DNA from: an uncultured Cocleimonas sp.
GTDB taxonomy: Bacteria > Pseudomonadota > Gammaproteobacteria > Thiotrichales > Thiotrichaceae
Reading direction: 5' to 3'
Assembly: GCF_947495625.1 (NCBI RefSeq)
Contig: NZ_CANLZW010000013.1
Span: forward strand, 59,031 to 123,030
Length of the DNA stretch: 64,000 nucleotides
The notes beneath the pieces are model-generated. The model saw only the letters and a program-made list of their open reading frames with translations, did not search any database and was not told the origin of the DNA. The position numbers and the translations under genes are program-made. Position 1 is the stretch's first letter. Each line of letters starts with the position of its first letter. Shown here one piece after another: positions 24,533-33,909 of the stretch.

Positions 24533-25166
24533 TTATTCTTCGCATAAACCGGAAAACCAGCTAGATAAATCTGACAACGAAATTCTGAAAGATTTCAGTA
24601 TTATTATCCCTAGCTGGAATCAGGAAACTGCCTTAAATGAATTGTTAGTTAAACTGGAAGATACGGGTGCGGAGATTATCGTCTCATCCGAAGGGTCGCG
24701 TGCTAAAAGCCTGAATGCTGGGGCTAAAAAAGCAACTCGAAAAATACTCTGGTTTGTGCATGCTGATAGCCAAATTACGAAAGAGAATATTCAAAGTCTG
24801 ATCAGTTCTTTGCAAAAATTTCCGGATGCCTTGCATTATTTTAAATTGCAATTTGCCGAAGGTGGGCTTAGTGCGATAAATGCGGGTGGAGCGAATCTAA
24901 GATCATCATGGTTTGATTTGCCTTATGGCGATCAAGCATTTTGTATAGATAAAAAACAGTTTTATTTGATTGGAAATTACCCTGAAGACACGCCCTATGG
25001 GGAAGATTTACTATTCGTTCGTTTAGCGAAAAAATGTCAGGTTAAATTAGTCGAAGTGCCTTCTTTTCTTATTAGCAGTGCACGTAAATACAATTCACAA
25101 GGTTGGGTGAAAACCTCTATTACCCACTGGTATATCATGTTTAAACTTTTGCTTAAAAAATTATGA
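24525..25166 (+). CDS. TIGR04283-type glycosyltransferase (rSAM/selenodomain-associated transferase 2)
   Basis: GT2-like transferase, 213 aa. FSIIIPSWNQETALNELL opens the fold; GSRAKSLNAGAKKATRKILWFVHADSQI contains the nucleotide/metal-binding HAD-type triad region; INAGGANLRSS, LPYGDQAFCI and PYGEDLLFVRL match TIGR04283. GTG 24525 overlaps mtnP by 8 bp and the stop overlaps the next ATG by 4 bp, so it is translationally coupled. Acceptor unknown; this family is linked to the next gene and to radical-SAM proteins in many genomes. Confidence 0.87.
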   Translation: MPDYSSHKPENQLDKSDNEILKDFSIIIPSWNQETALNELLVKLEDTGAEIIVSSEGSRAKSLNAGAKKATRKILWFVHADSQITKENIQSLISSLQKFPDALHYFKLQFAEGGLSAINAGGANLRSSWFDLPYGDQAFCIDKKQFYLIGNYPEDTPYGEDLLFVRLAKKCQVKLVEVPSFLISSARKYNSQGWVKTSITHWYIMFKLLLKKL

Positions 25167-25798
25167 AAATAGCTATCGCAATCTTTGTTAAAACCCCGAA
25201 TGTCTCTCCTTTAAAAACGCGTTTAGCGGCGTCTTTAGGAAAAAAGAAGTCATTACATTTTTATAAATTAAGCCTTAATAGTATTGTTAGTACACTTAAG
25301 CAAACAGAGACTAACCCTTATTGGGCAGTGGCTGAAAAAGAGTGTCTGGATAATCCACTGTGGAGTGACTTTAATAGATTGCATACCGGAGAAGGGGATT
25401 TAGGTGATCGTCAAAGTCATGTTTACCATGAACTATTAAACACTTACGATGGGGTAATCTTGATTGGTGCAGATGCTCCGCAGTTATCGGTGGAAAAAAT
25501 AGATGAGGCGATTGATTCGTTAAAATCTCACGATTACGTGATTGGACCTGCAACTGATGGTGGTTACTATTTATTAGCGGGGAAGAGAAGTATTCCTGAT
25601 CAGGTTTGGGCAACAACACCCTGGAGCGATGTTAAAACCAAAGAAATCTTAGTGGCTCAATTAGATTCAAAACCTTACGAGCTGGACGCACTGACCGATG
25701 TGGATACTGAATCTGATCTCAAGATTATGCTTTCTGAAATGCCACAGAGTTTAAATGAGAATCAGATAAAACTGAAAGAGTGGATAGGGGAGCTGTGA
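25163..25798 (+). CDS. TIGR04282-type transferase (DUF2064, rSAM/selenodomain-associated transferase 1)
   Basis: 211 aa nucleotidyl/glycosyltransferase-like protein. IAIFVKTPNVSPLKTRLAASLG is the N-terminal signature; VILIGADAPQLSVEKIDEAI, YVIGPATDGGYYLLAGK, TTPWSDVKTKEIL and LDALTDVDTESDL are the conserved blocks of DUF2064. Homologues occur in arsenosugar and related radical-SAM clusters. The start is coupled to TIGR04283 (ATGA overlap). It is convergent with the radical-SAM gene at 25867, 68 bp away. Confidence 0.88.
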   Translation: MKIAIAIFVKTPNVSPLKTRLAASLGKKKSLHFYKLSLNSIVSTLKQTETNPYWAVAEKECLDNPLWSDFNRLHTGEGDLGDRQSHVYHELLNTYDGVILIGADAPQLSVEKIDEAIDSLKSHDYVIGPATDGGYYLLAGKRSIPDQVWATTPWSDVKTKEILVAQLDSKPYELDALTDVDTESDLKIMLSEMPQSLNENQIKLKEWIGEL

Positions 25799-25803
25799 TT
25801 AAA

Positions 25804-25836
25804 ACGAGCCTAGTATCTGATTGTTTCTAGGCTCGT
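25804..25836. terminator. bidirectional stem-loop between convergent genes
   Basis: ACGAGCCTAG / CTAGGCTCGT, perfect 10-bp stem, 13-nt loop, preceded by AAAA. Confidence 0.7.
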
Positions 25837-25866
25837 AGAAGTAATATTTAGACGAATTCAGCGTCT

Positions 25867-26793
25867 TTAGTCAGCGGTTGCGCTACAAGAACCACCACCC
25901 AATACACAAAATTTAGAACAGTATTGATGGTTTAAGTACACGCGTTTTGAGCTTTCTTTTAAGGTCGAGTCAAATTCAAACTCTTCAGAATAGGGTAATA
26001 AGGTACAGGCGATAACGGCTGGTTTCTCTGCGCCTTTTCGTTTAACCACCATGCGAGAATTTGAACACATAATCTCATCGGGTTTTACGTTTAAAATATC
26101 CCAGCACTCTGTGGTGATTTCTGGAACAGATGCTGCTTCGTCCATTTCAGGGAATAGTACTAACTCCACAGGATCAGCAGCATTAATCTTGATATTCTGA
26201 GTTTCAAAAAGCCCCGCATAGCCGAGCCGTAATTCTTCAATCTCTTCTCCCCAACGTGTTCTGCCGGCAATATTGATGTTAAAGCCATTATCAGAAAGCC
26301 ATTTTAGCCCGTTTAAGGCGATTTCCCATGTACCAAAGCCGCGTTCTTCATCATGCATTTTTCGCTTAAAATGATCTATTGATACTCGTAAGAGAAGCTG
26401 GTCTTTGTATTGCTCATTGATTTTAATTAAAGCATCTTTATGTCGCATCATCGGGCGCATTGCGTTGGTTAAAACAACTAACTTAAACCCACGGCTTAAA
26501 CATTCTTCGATGATTGGCATGATGTCGGGATTCATAAATGGCTCGCCACCGGTGATTCCTATCTCCGTTGTTGCCATTTCTTCATCACGAATTTCATCCA
26601 GATACGTTTTTACTTCCTGATAGGTCATATAAACCAGGGCATCATTTTTGGGTGATGATTCGATATAACAATTTTCACAGGTAATATTACAAAGCGTACC
26701 GGTGTTTAACCAAAGCGTATCTAGTTTGTTTAAATCGACATAAGCGCGTGATTCATTGTTTGCTGTGGTGAGATGATTTTCAAATTTATTCAT
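25867..26793 (-). CDS. radical SAM protein with C-terminal Cys cluster
   Basis: 308 aa. The SAM [4Fe-4S] motif is CNITCENCYIES (CX3CX2C, residues ~37-44), followed by GITGGEPFMNPDI (GGE motif). A C-terminal cluster YCSKFCVLGGGSCSA (CX3CX6C) could hold an auxiliary centre. The substrate is unknown; it lacks the selenodomain of ArsS, and no in-frame TGA is involved. Its convergent position beside the two rSAM-associated transferases suggests a common pathway. The 367-bp region upstream (26794-27160), shared with the divergent symporter gene, is AT-rich; I can name no sites there. Confidence 0.85.
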   Translation of the reverse strand: MNKFENHLTTANNESRAYVDLNKLDTLWLNTGTLCNITCENCYIESSPKNDALVYMTYQEVKTYLDEIRDEEMATTEIGITGGEPFMNPDIMPIIEECLSRGFKLVVLTNAMRPMMRHKDALIKINEQYKDQLLLRVSIDHFKRKMHDEERGFGTWEIALNGLKWLSDNGFNINIAGRTRWGEEIEELRLGYAGLFETQNIKINAADPVELVLFPEMDEAASVPEITTECWDILNVKPDEIMCSNSRMVVKRKGAEKPAVIACTLLPYSEEFEFDSTLKESSKRVYLNHQYCSKFCVLGGGSCSATAD

Positions 26794-27160
26794 TTTTACT
26801 ATTCTTAAACTCGGTCTTAAACCAGGTAGGCCTCAACGTAAATAACATAGAGTACTCTTACGGAGAAACATTTATTTTAGATGTTTTTTTGAGAAGTTAA
26901 TTCAAAAAAATACAAAGAAATTCGCTCGCAGCTATTTTTACTGCTCTCTATTATGAAGTATTGAACACACTTGTGGTTCATTCAGGAGTACTTCTACTTC
27001 AGTATAAAGTATTAACGTGTGAACTATATGAATCACAAGAAATACAAAGCTTTGTAATCTTTCGAGTTTTTTTAATAAAACTTCTATTTAACATCATCCA
27101 AGCAGTTCATTCATACGTATAACAACCACAACAATTTATGACATGGGGATTAACCTTTAA

Positions 27161-28552
27161 ATGACACCTTACTTAATTGGCATAACTGCCCTTGTCTTGA
27201 TGGCAAGCATCGTTATTTCTCCACGTATTCGCACGATTGAAGGCTTCTACCGAGGTTACTCAGAAACAGGCATCGCGCCATCACTCTGGACCTTAGTCCT
27301 CTCTCAAGTCACCACCTGGATATTCGCCCGTTCATTGATGACGGCAGCCATTCTCGGTTTTTATTATGGTATTGCAGGCGCACTAGCCTATGCCGCGTAT
27401 TATTTTAGCTTTGTCACTGGTGGTGCCATTATTAACCACCTGCGTTTTAAACACGGCTATGACAATGTACAAGGATTCTTAAGCGCTAAATTCGGCGCAA
27501 CAGGTGCAGGCATGTATAACTTTGTAGTGATCTTACGATTACTCAGCGAAGTGTTTGCCAATCTAATTGTCGTAGGCGAGATCTTTGGCTTAAAAGGCAG
27601 CCTCGAATATTTCTCTGCGATGCTGGCAATTGGTGTGATCACCGTTGGCTATTCATCTATGGGTGGCTTACGCGCCTCTTTACGCACGGATGTATTACAG
27701 TCGGTATTGGTTATCGCGCTTGTCGCCATATTATTTATCGCGATGATATTTAATCCCGCTTTTGATTTGGGTGCCGTATTTAACTCATCACCTGATATTA
27801 AATCGCCTGGTTGGGTGTTGTTAGTCGTCGCAGGTTTGCAGGTTTGGAGCTATCCATTACATGACCCAGTGATGATGGATAGAGGTTTTTTAGCCGATCA
27901 GGAAACGACAAAAAAATCATTCCTGCATGCCGCATGGATTTCGATAGTGTGCATTTTAATGTTTGCACTTTTAGGAGTGTTTGCCGGTTTAAATAATCTA
28001 GAAAGCGAAGAGATGATGGACGCACTTACGCGTTTATTCGGCCAACCTATCATGGCTGTATTTAGCGTTGCGTTAATTATCTCTGCCTTGTCGACGCTTG
28101 ATTCTACTTTTTCTAGCGCCTCAAAACTTGTCGTTAAAGACATGAAATTACTCCCCGAAACCATGATGTCGGGACGTATTGTGATGGTCGCCTTTTTGAT
28201 AGTAGGTGGATTATTCTTACTCTGGGATAGTAAAGACCTTTACGCAGCAGTAGCAGTAAGCGGGACGATATCCATGTTCTTATTACCGATTATTGTGTTT
28301 TGTATATGGGGTAATCGCGACGTTGCTTTATGGCCCGTGGTAGTCACGTTTGCGGTGACCGTGTTTGGTGGTATTACTTATATCACCGAAAGCTCAAATT
28401 ACACCACCTGGATGTTTGATCTATTTGGCTATGAACATAAATATTCAAAACTATTGATTATTTGTATCACCATTACGATCGTGGGTTTTGTCTCTTTTGC
28501 GTTGGGACTAAAAGAAAAAGAAAGGAATATTAAGCAGCGTAATCTCGGTTAA
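27161..28552 (+). CDS. sodium:solute symporter family transporter
   Basis: 463 aa with 12-13 predicted TM helices, LeuT-like fold of the SSS family. Indicative segments: GFYRGYSETGIAPSLWTLVLSQVTTWIFARSL, GYSSMGGLRASLRTDVLQSVLVI (family motif region), and ALIISALSTLDSTFSSASKLVVKD (SxxS in the Na+-binding helix). The substrate cannot be predicted. GGGGAT precedes ATG 27161. The gene is monocistronic, ending next to an A-core. Confidence 0.85.
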   Translation: MTPYLIGITALVLMASIVISPRIRTIEGFYRGYSETGIAPSLWTLVLSQVTTWIFARSLMTAAILGFYYGIAGALAYAAYYFSFVTGGAIINHLRFKHGYDNVQGFLSAKFGATGAGMYNFVVILRLLSEVFANLIVVGEIFGLKGSLEYFSAMLAIGVITVGYSSMGGLRASLRTDVLQSVLVIALVAILFIAMIFNPAFDLGAVFNSSPDIKSPGWVLLVVAGLQVWSYPLHDPVMMDRGFLADQETTKKSFLHAAWISIVCILMFALLGVFAGLNNLESEEMMDALTRLFGQPIMAVFSVALIISALSTLDSTFSSASKLVVKDMKLLPETMMSGRIVMVAFLIVGGLFLLWDSKDLYAAVAVSGTISMFLLPIIVFCIWGNRDVALWPVVVTFAVTVFGGITYITESSNYTTWMFDLFGYEHKYSKLLIICITITIVGFVSFALGLKEKERNIKQRNLG

Positions 28553-28579
28553 AAAAACGCCCCGAAGTAGGGGGGTGGC
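28553..28579 (+). repeat. A-core directly after the symporter stop
   Basis: AAAAAACGCCCCGAAGTAGG then GGGGTGGC; GCCCC / GGGG can pair around GAAGTA. It begins at the first base after the stop codon. Confidence 0.75.
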
Positions 28580-28706
28580 AATTACTAAAAAACAAACAAA
28601 TCAACAAGAACATTAAATTAACTTTGGCATGTGTTGTGCATGTTTACTTTATATGGCCGATCATTAGAATGGCGGCTTTTTTGTAGTCATGGCAAATAGG
28701 TAAAAT

Positions 28707-29327
28707 ATGTCAAAGCAAAATGAGATCCAGCCAAAGTCGTATCATTCCATCAGGGAAGACCTGTTAGCATTGACGATGGCATCTTTGTTTGTCTCCATGG
28801 GGATTTACTTTTTCAAGTACTGCGGCTTCCTTACTGGTGGAACAGCTGGCATTGCTCTGATGTTGCAACAGATTATGCCGTTATCATTTGGCCAGCTTTT
28901 CTTTGTTGTGAACTTACCGTTTTACTACCTTGCATGGACGCGCATGGGCAAGCGCTTCACGTTTAATACTTTTACCTCGGTCACCATCGTTTCGTTTTGT
29001 ACCGATAATCTGCATTACGTTTTTTCATTAGAATCCATTAACCGTTACTTTGCGGCTGTTGCTGGCGGCTTGCTGATTGGTATGGGAATTTTAATTATGT
29101 TTAGGCACGTTTCCAGTCTTGGCGGTCTAGGGGTTCTGTCTAAATACATGCAGGACCGTTTTGGCATCAGTGCAGGCAAGTTTCAGATGTCGGTCGATGT
29201 TTGTATCGTGGCCTTAGGCTTCTTCATCGTGCCTTTAGATTTGTTATTGCTGTCCATTGTTGGTGCAGTTTCCATGAACATTGTGGTCGCTTTTGGGCAT
29301 AAACCGGGGCGATATCATATTGGTTAA
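28707..29327 (+). CDS. YitT family membrane protein
   Basis: 206 aa, five to six TM helices. LLALTMASLFVSMGIYFFKYCGFLTGGTAGIALMLQQI and GGLLIGMGILIMFRHVSSLGGLGVLSKYMQDRFGISAGKFQMSVDV are the YitT (DUF161) repeats. The C-terminal cytoplasmic DUF2179 domain of Bacillus homologues is absent, as is usual in proteobacterial short forms. Function unproven. AGGTAAAAT precedes ATG 28707. Confidence 0.87.
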   Translation: MSKQNEIQPKSYHSIREDLLALTMASLFVSMGIYFFKYCGFLTGGTAGIALMLQQIMPLSFGQLFFVVNLPFYYLAWTRMGKRFTFNTFTSVTIVSFCTDNLHYVFSLESINRYFAAVAGGLLIGMGILIMFRHVSSLGGLGVLSKYMQDRFGISAGKFQMSVDVCIVALGFFIVPLDLLLLSIVGAVSMNIVVAFGHKPGRYHIG

Positions 29328-29422
29328 ATACTGTTTGTTGAGTACCATTTATTGAGTACTATGTTAAGCCCTTTGTTGAGTTTCTTGTTGAGTTATGTGC
29401 AAGTTGCAAGAGACATAAATAA

Positions 29423-29461
29423 TATATACAACTGATAATGTTAAATCACCCGTTGTATATA
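29423..29461. terminator. long stem-loop between convergent genes
   Basis: TATATACAAC / GTTGTATATA with a 19-nt loop; AT-rich. Just upstream (29331-29396) TTGAGT recurs five times. Termination role inferred from its convergent position. Confidence 0.45.
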
Positions 29462-29481
29462 TACATTTTGTGAGTAGTTTT

Positions 29482-30606
29482 TTAGTGTGATTTCATTATC
29501 ATGCGTTCTGCTTCAGCAGGATAATTATCTTCAGGCCACTCAATTTTTTCCAACATATTTATAGAGATATGTGGCCAGCGAATAAGCCCGGGCCTGCCAT
29601 CAAAGCGATTAAAGAAATCAAGAAAAATGAATTGGGAATACGCCATGACGAGCTTTGGCCTTCCTGCTTGATCTGTTTCATCTAACTCCATAATCCAGAA
29701 TGTTGACCGCATTTCAGCTGCATCTGCCTGACGAACGACAAAAGGAATGTTTACGATTCCCGCTTCAAACACATTAGTATTTAGCTCCAATACTGTTGTT
29801 TTGACAACATTAGCAGGAAGCCCTAATTGCAATAAAGCGTTCGCATTTGCGGGGCTAAATCCTGGGAAGGGGGTGCCACTAAGCACTCCTTGAAAAGGAT
29901 TTAAGGTGAACTGGTTATAGGGAAATAGATAACTGTTTGCATTAGTCGCATTGTCTACAGCAGTTACTATATTGTTGTTTACACCTTCTGGAAAACCCGA
30001 AAGATCCGGTATAGTTGGTGGGCCATCTAATACCTCAGATTTACCCAGCGCAGTAACTGCATTACCATGAGGGATAGTAGCCAATCGGCCAATGTCTATA
30101 CCTTCTGTTGTTTGGTCACGCATATGTAAAAAGAAACCGGGTTCATGGTGAATTGGAAGTTCCGGGTTTCCTGCCACTTCACTGTTTTCAATATCTTTTG
30201 CGGAGATTTGGGCAATCATTTGTTCATAATCAAGTGCGGCGATTCTCTGATCAGCCTGTTCTGCAGGCGTAGTTAGGGTTAAACCCCGATTGGGAATTTT
30301 GTCATCGATCGTGTTAAAAGATAGAACCTCGTTGTACTGATTCATCAATATACGATAATTTCTGCGCTGATCCGTTTCTTTGAATGGTAGCGCAATCAAA
30401 TTCCAGCCACGCCCATCGAAAGGGCTTTCTCCAGCGCCTGTTAGAGTGCCATCACCTTTAAATAAACTATCGTCGATTCGGTGTTCGGGCCTAATATTTG
30501 CCCACTTACCTGGTAATAGTTGCAACGGCCCTAGTGATTCATCTCCCGTGGTCGCAATTCGAATCTCACGATCACTACCTGCTGAATTCTTTTCATATTC
30601 AATCAT
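29482..30606 (-). CDS. haem-binding-like (nitrobindin-like) protein
   Basis: 374 aa, no signal peptide or TM. LQLLPGKWANIRPEH, GRGWNLIALPF, YRILMNQYNEVLSF, ALDYEQMIAQISAKD, IHHEPGFFLHM, ATIPHGNAVTALG, AGIVNIPFVVRQADAAEMRSTFWIMEL and PGLIRWPHISINMLEKIEW form a pattern I associate with proteins annotated as haem-binding beta-barrels; several His are well placed as ligands. I am fairly, not fully, sure of that assignment. Single gene, convergent with yitT. The 313-bp region upstream to 30919 has only AT-rich sequence with possible divergent promoters. Confidence 0.55.
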   Translation of the reverse strand: MIEYEKNSAGSDREIRIATTGDESLGPLQLLPGKWANIRPEHRIDDSLFKGDGTLTGAGESPFDGRGWNLIALPFKETDQRRNYRILMNQYNEVLSFNTIDDKIPNRGLTLTTPAEQADQRIAALDYEQMIAQISAKDIENSEVAGNPELPIHHEPGFFLHMRDQTTEGIDIGRLATIPHGNAVTALGKSEVLDGPPTIPDLSGFPEGVNNNIVTAVDNATNANSYLFPYNQFTLNPFQGVLSGTPFPGFSPANANALLQLGLPANVVKTTVLELNTNVFEAGIVNIPFVVRQADAAEMRSTFWIMELDETDQAGRPKLVMAYSQFIFLDFFNRFDGRPGLIRWPHISINMLEKIEWPEDNYPAEAERMIMKSH

Positions 30607-30919
30607 TGTAATAACTCCCTATCTTTGGTTGTGCTTTGCACTCTTCTCCAATCTAAGGTTTACTATTTGATACTTATTTTTATCTTTTACGCAAATAATC
30701 TGGCAATGTTAGTTTGATCTATGTGTATTTAATATAGTCAATTTGTATTAGTACATATGTACTAGATATCAGTAGCTTATTTTCACTCAGTTGAGAATTC
30801 TCAAGGATATATTCAAGACCTATTAATATCATATTACTTCAAGATACTTTACATCTTGGTGAGACAAGCCCTTTCTAATCGTATCAGGCTTTCTTAACCC
30901 TTAAATTTTGGAGTCTAAA

Positions 30920-31246
30920 ATGAAAATCGGCGTTACTTCACAGAATTTTCGCACCATTACGGGACACGCAGGAAAAGCTCGACGCTTTTTTGTCTATCAG
31001 TTAGACGAAAATCAACAACTTAAAGAGCTGGAGCGAATTGATTTACCCAAAGAAATGTCACTGCATGAAACCGGATCGGCAAGCCACCCTATTGATGAAC
31101 TTGATGTATTAATTACAGCAGGGTGTGGAAGTGGATTTGAACGTAAGATGGCAGAGCGTAATATTCGTTTGGTAAAAACCAGCGAAACAGATCCGCTGAT
31201 TGCTGTTAATGCAGTTGTTGAAGAACTAATTTCAACTCATGTATAA
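30920..31246 (+). CDS. NifX/NifB-associated FeMo-cofactor-binding-fold protein
   Basis: 108 aa from ATG 30920 (GGAG at 30909-30912 supports it over an upstream frame start at 30908). The fold is that of PF02579 dinitrogenase iron-molybdenum cofactor-binding proteins: MKIGVTSQNFRTITGHAGKARRFFVYQL, then DVLITAGCGSGFERKMAERNIRLVKTSE..DPLIAVNAVVEEL. Outside nitrogen fixers such proteins bind metal clusters or have unknown roles; no nif genes are present. Single gene ending at a terminator. Confidence 0.82.
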   Translation: MKIGVTSQNFRTITGHAGKARRFFVYQLDENQQLKELERIDLPKEMSLHETGSASHPIDELDVLITAGCGSGFERKMAERNIRLVKTSETDPLIAVNAVVEELISTHV

Positions 31247-31344
31247 ATTATTAATTGTAATTTATAAGTTGATCTGGCTATGGGAAATCCGGTAAATCAC
31301 GATAACTGTTTTGGTTTTAGTTCCTCATTCTTATCTGAATGTAA

Positions 31345-31375
31345 AAAAAGCCCGATTCATATCGGGCTTTTTTAT
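31345..31375. terminator. bidirectional terminator
   Basis: AAAAAGCCCGAT / ATCGGGCTTTTT, loop TCAT, with A-run and T-run on both sides; between convergent genes. Confidence 0.9.
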
Positions 31376-31380
31376 ATTAC

Positions 31381-32559
31381 TTAAATGGTTGATGTTCGCA
31401 TTATTTTATTATCCAAAGATCCGCTGAATCGGGTAAGTCCAAGCGCAACCAATACTACGATTGCTCCCACCCAAGGGGTATTCATTAATCCTGATGCTTC
31501 AACGATTAAGCCACCACTCCATGCGCCTAATGCTATTCCAACATTGAATGCAGCTATATTTAAACCAGATGCTACATCGACGGCATCGGGTGTATATCGT
31601 TCGGCTAATTTTACAACGTATATTTGTAAACCGGGAACGTTACCGAAGGCAAATGCCCCCCAGATTAATATTGTGGCAACAGCAGCTATTGGATTTGGTG
31701 CAGTAAAGTTAAACATTAACAGGATAGCTGCTAGCCCACCAAAAATGATGGTTAGCGCTTTAATTGGCCCCAATTTATCAGCCATTTTACCACCCAGAAT
31801 ATTACCGACAGCAACGGATAATCCGTATACCAGTAGTATTAAACTAATCACGTTATCCTGAATATTGCTTACTTGACTAAGAATTGGCGCCAAGTAAGTA
31901 AAGGCGATGAAAGTTCCACCGTAGCCAATGGCGGTAATCGCGTACACCAATAATAATCTGGGATGCGTGAGTACTTTAAATTGTGCAGAAACTTTTGCGG
32001 GTTTGGATTGTTTCAAATTATTCGGTACTAAAATCGCGCTCCCAATCATCGCAAGTAAACCTAACGCCGAAACAGTTAAAAAAGTGGCTTCCCATCCATA
32101 TATTTGACCGATATAAGTCCCTAAAGGAACGCCTGTGACTAATGCTACAGTTAAACCCGTAAACATAATTGCTATGGCGCTGGCGCCTTTTTCTTTTGGG
32201 ACTAAACCTGCAGCGATGGTAGAACCGATTGAGAAAAACACACCATGCGCTAACCCGGTTAAGACACGAGCAATGATCAAAGACTCGTAATTTGGTGCTT
32301 GCCACGCAACCAAATTACCGATCACGAATAGCGCCATGACTGATAATAAAACATGTTTTCTATTCCAGCGACTGGTTAGTGCAGTCAAAATTGGCGCACC
32401 TACTGCGACACCCATTGCATATAAGCTGACGAGTAACCCCGCCGATGGAATTGAAACATTAAGATCTATTGCCATTGTTGGTAGCAAACCGACAATAACA
32501 AATTCTGTTGTTCCTATGGCAAAAGCACTCAATGCTAATGCGAGTAATGCTAACGGCAT
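31381..32559 (-). CDS. MFS efflux transporter, AraJ/DHA1 type
   Basis: 392 aa with 12 TM helices. LSAFAIGTTEFVIVGLLPTMA (helix 1, D/E-TEF signature of the AraJ/purine efflux group), GVAVGAPILTALTSRWNRKHVLLSVMALF (motif A), RVLTGLAHGVFFSIG and GVPLGTYIGQIYGWEATFL (motif C region). Probably exports a drug-like or metabolite substrate. It is divergent from a LysR regulator 172 bp away, which likely controls it. Confidence 0.88.
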   Translation of the reverse strand: MPLALLALALSAFAIGTTEFVIVGLLPTMAIDLNVSIPSAGLLVSLYAMGVAVGAPILTALTSRWNRKHVLLSVMALFVIGNLVAWQAPNYESLIIARVLTGLAHGVFFSIGSTIAAGLVPKEKGASAIAIMFTGLTVALVTGVPLGTYIGQIYGWEATFLTVSALGLLAMIGSAILVPNNLKQSKPAKVSAQFKVLTHPRLLLVYAITAIGYGGTFIAFTYLAPILSQVSNIQDNVISLILLVYGLSVAVGNILGGKMADKLGPIKALTIIFGGLAAILLMFNFTAPNPIAAVATILIWGAFAFGNVPGLQIYVVKLAERYTPDAVDVASGLNIAAFNVGIALGAWSGGLIVEASGLMNTPWVGAIVVLVALGLTRFSGSLDNKIMRTSTI

Positions 32560-32731
32560 TTTAATCTCCTGATTTGTTGTAAAAAATATGTAAAGTTAAA
32601 AATATTTATTGTCAGCTCTTAAACAACACTAACAATCTTGTGAAAAGCTGAGAGGTACCTATTATTATCTGTTAGACTTTTTCAATAAATGGCACTATTA
32701 ACAAATTACTTTTGTAGAAAATGGTATTAAT

Positions 32732-33622
32732 GTGAATTTAAAAACACGATCAGATGATTTGGAACTTTTACTCGCGGTAAATGAATATGGTGGATTCTCT
32801 GTAGCTGCTGAAGCATTAAATATTCAAGTTGCACGTATTTCTCGCGCTGTAGCGAAGGTAGAAAATGCACTGGGTACAACGATTTTCACGCGGACGACCC
32901 GAAGAGTGACGTTAACTGATGAAGGCAGACAATTTGTAAATGCGATAAGTCTTGGTTTAGAGCAAATTCATAATGCTGAAATTAATATCACCACACGTAC
33001 TAATTTACCTGTAGGTAAGCTACGAATAGATGCCGCAAGCCCCTTTATTTATCATCAGCTAATACCTCACATGCGAGAGTTTACAGAGACTTTTCCCGAT
33101 ATTGAGGTTGAGCTTAGCTCTAATGAAGAGTTTGTTGATTTGATAGAAAAACGCACCGATGTTGCCATTAGAATCGGTAAATTAGAAGATTCAACCTTAC
33201 ACGCCAGAGCTTTAGGAAGAAGCCCCTTGTACATTGTTGCAAGCCCAGAATATATCGATAAAAATGAGATCGTGGTGACCCCCCAAAATCTGTCTAATCA
33301 TGAGATTATTGGCTTTTCAACTCTCAAAGCGCTTAACAAATGGCCGATTAAGGGTATGCCCACTATTACGCCTACTATTACAGCGAGTAGTGGAGAAACA
33401 ATGCGCAAATTAGCATTGTCTGGGAATGGTATCGCTTGTTTATCTGGTTTTATGGTAAATGAAGATATTGCTTCAGGAAAGTTGCTGACGCTGTTAGATT
33501 CTTATCGCATACCAGATACGGATAGAGAATTAATCAACGCTGTCTATTATCGATCTTCAAACGTGGCTAAAAGAGTATCTGCCTTTATAGATTTCATTAA
33601 ACCCAAATTGAATTTAGGATGA
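32732..33622 (+). CDS. LysR-family transcriptional regulator
   Basis: 296 aa. N-terminal winged helix (residues ~5-65): DLELLLAVNEYGGFSVAAEALNIQVARISRAVAKVENALGTTIFTRTTRRVTLTDEGRQF. The effector domain starts near residue 90 (GKLRIDAASPFIYHQLIPHMREFTETFPDIEVEL). GTG start at 32732; no ATG with a better context is seen. Typical LysR layout: divergent from the MFS gene it probably regulates, the inducer being unknown. The 33623-33909 gap downstream shows nothing further. Confidence 0.9.
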   Translation: MNLKTRSDDLELLLAVNEYGGFSVAAEALNIQVARISRAVAKVENALGTTIFTRTTRRVTLTDEGRQFVNAISLGLEQIHNAEINITTRTNLPVGKLRIDAASPFIYHQLIPHMREFTETFPDIEVELSSNEEFVDLIEKRTDVAIRIGKLEDSTLHARALGRSPLYIVASPEYIDKNEIVVTPQNLSNHEIIGFSTLKALNKWPIKGMPTITPTITASSGETMRKLALSGNGIACLSGFMVNEDIASGKLLTLLDSYRIPDTDRELINAVYYRSSNVAKRVSAFIDFIKPKLNLG

Positions 33623-33909
33623 TCGTTTAAATTAATAACGAGAAACCAAAAACGAGAAAACAACAACAATCACAATGCGAACAGAGACACGAAGAGCGTA
33701 CTATTCATAATATTTTAAAAAACACGAGCACTGTATAAATTAACAAGTCGTAGCTTATTAGAAATAAAAAAGCGTTTTAAATTACATCGTAGAGAGGGGC
33801 ACATATTTTATACGTATGGTGTTTTTCTTTAATCAATAGACATAATTTGAACTCTTTACAATGACTCAGTATACCAATAACTAAAAGGGCTTAATAAAAA
33901 GGATTTTGT

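Noticed and set aside
25867..25920. Selenocysteine codon in the radical SAM gene
   Set aside because: The C-terminal cluster is written with TGT/TGC codons and ends at TAA; no TGA read-through is needed.
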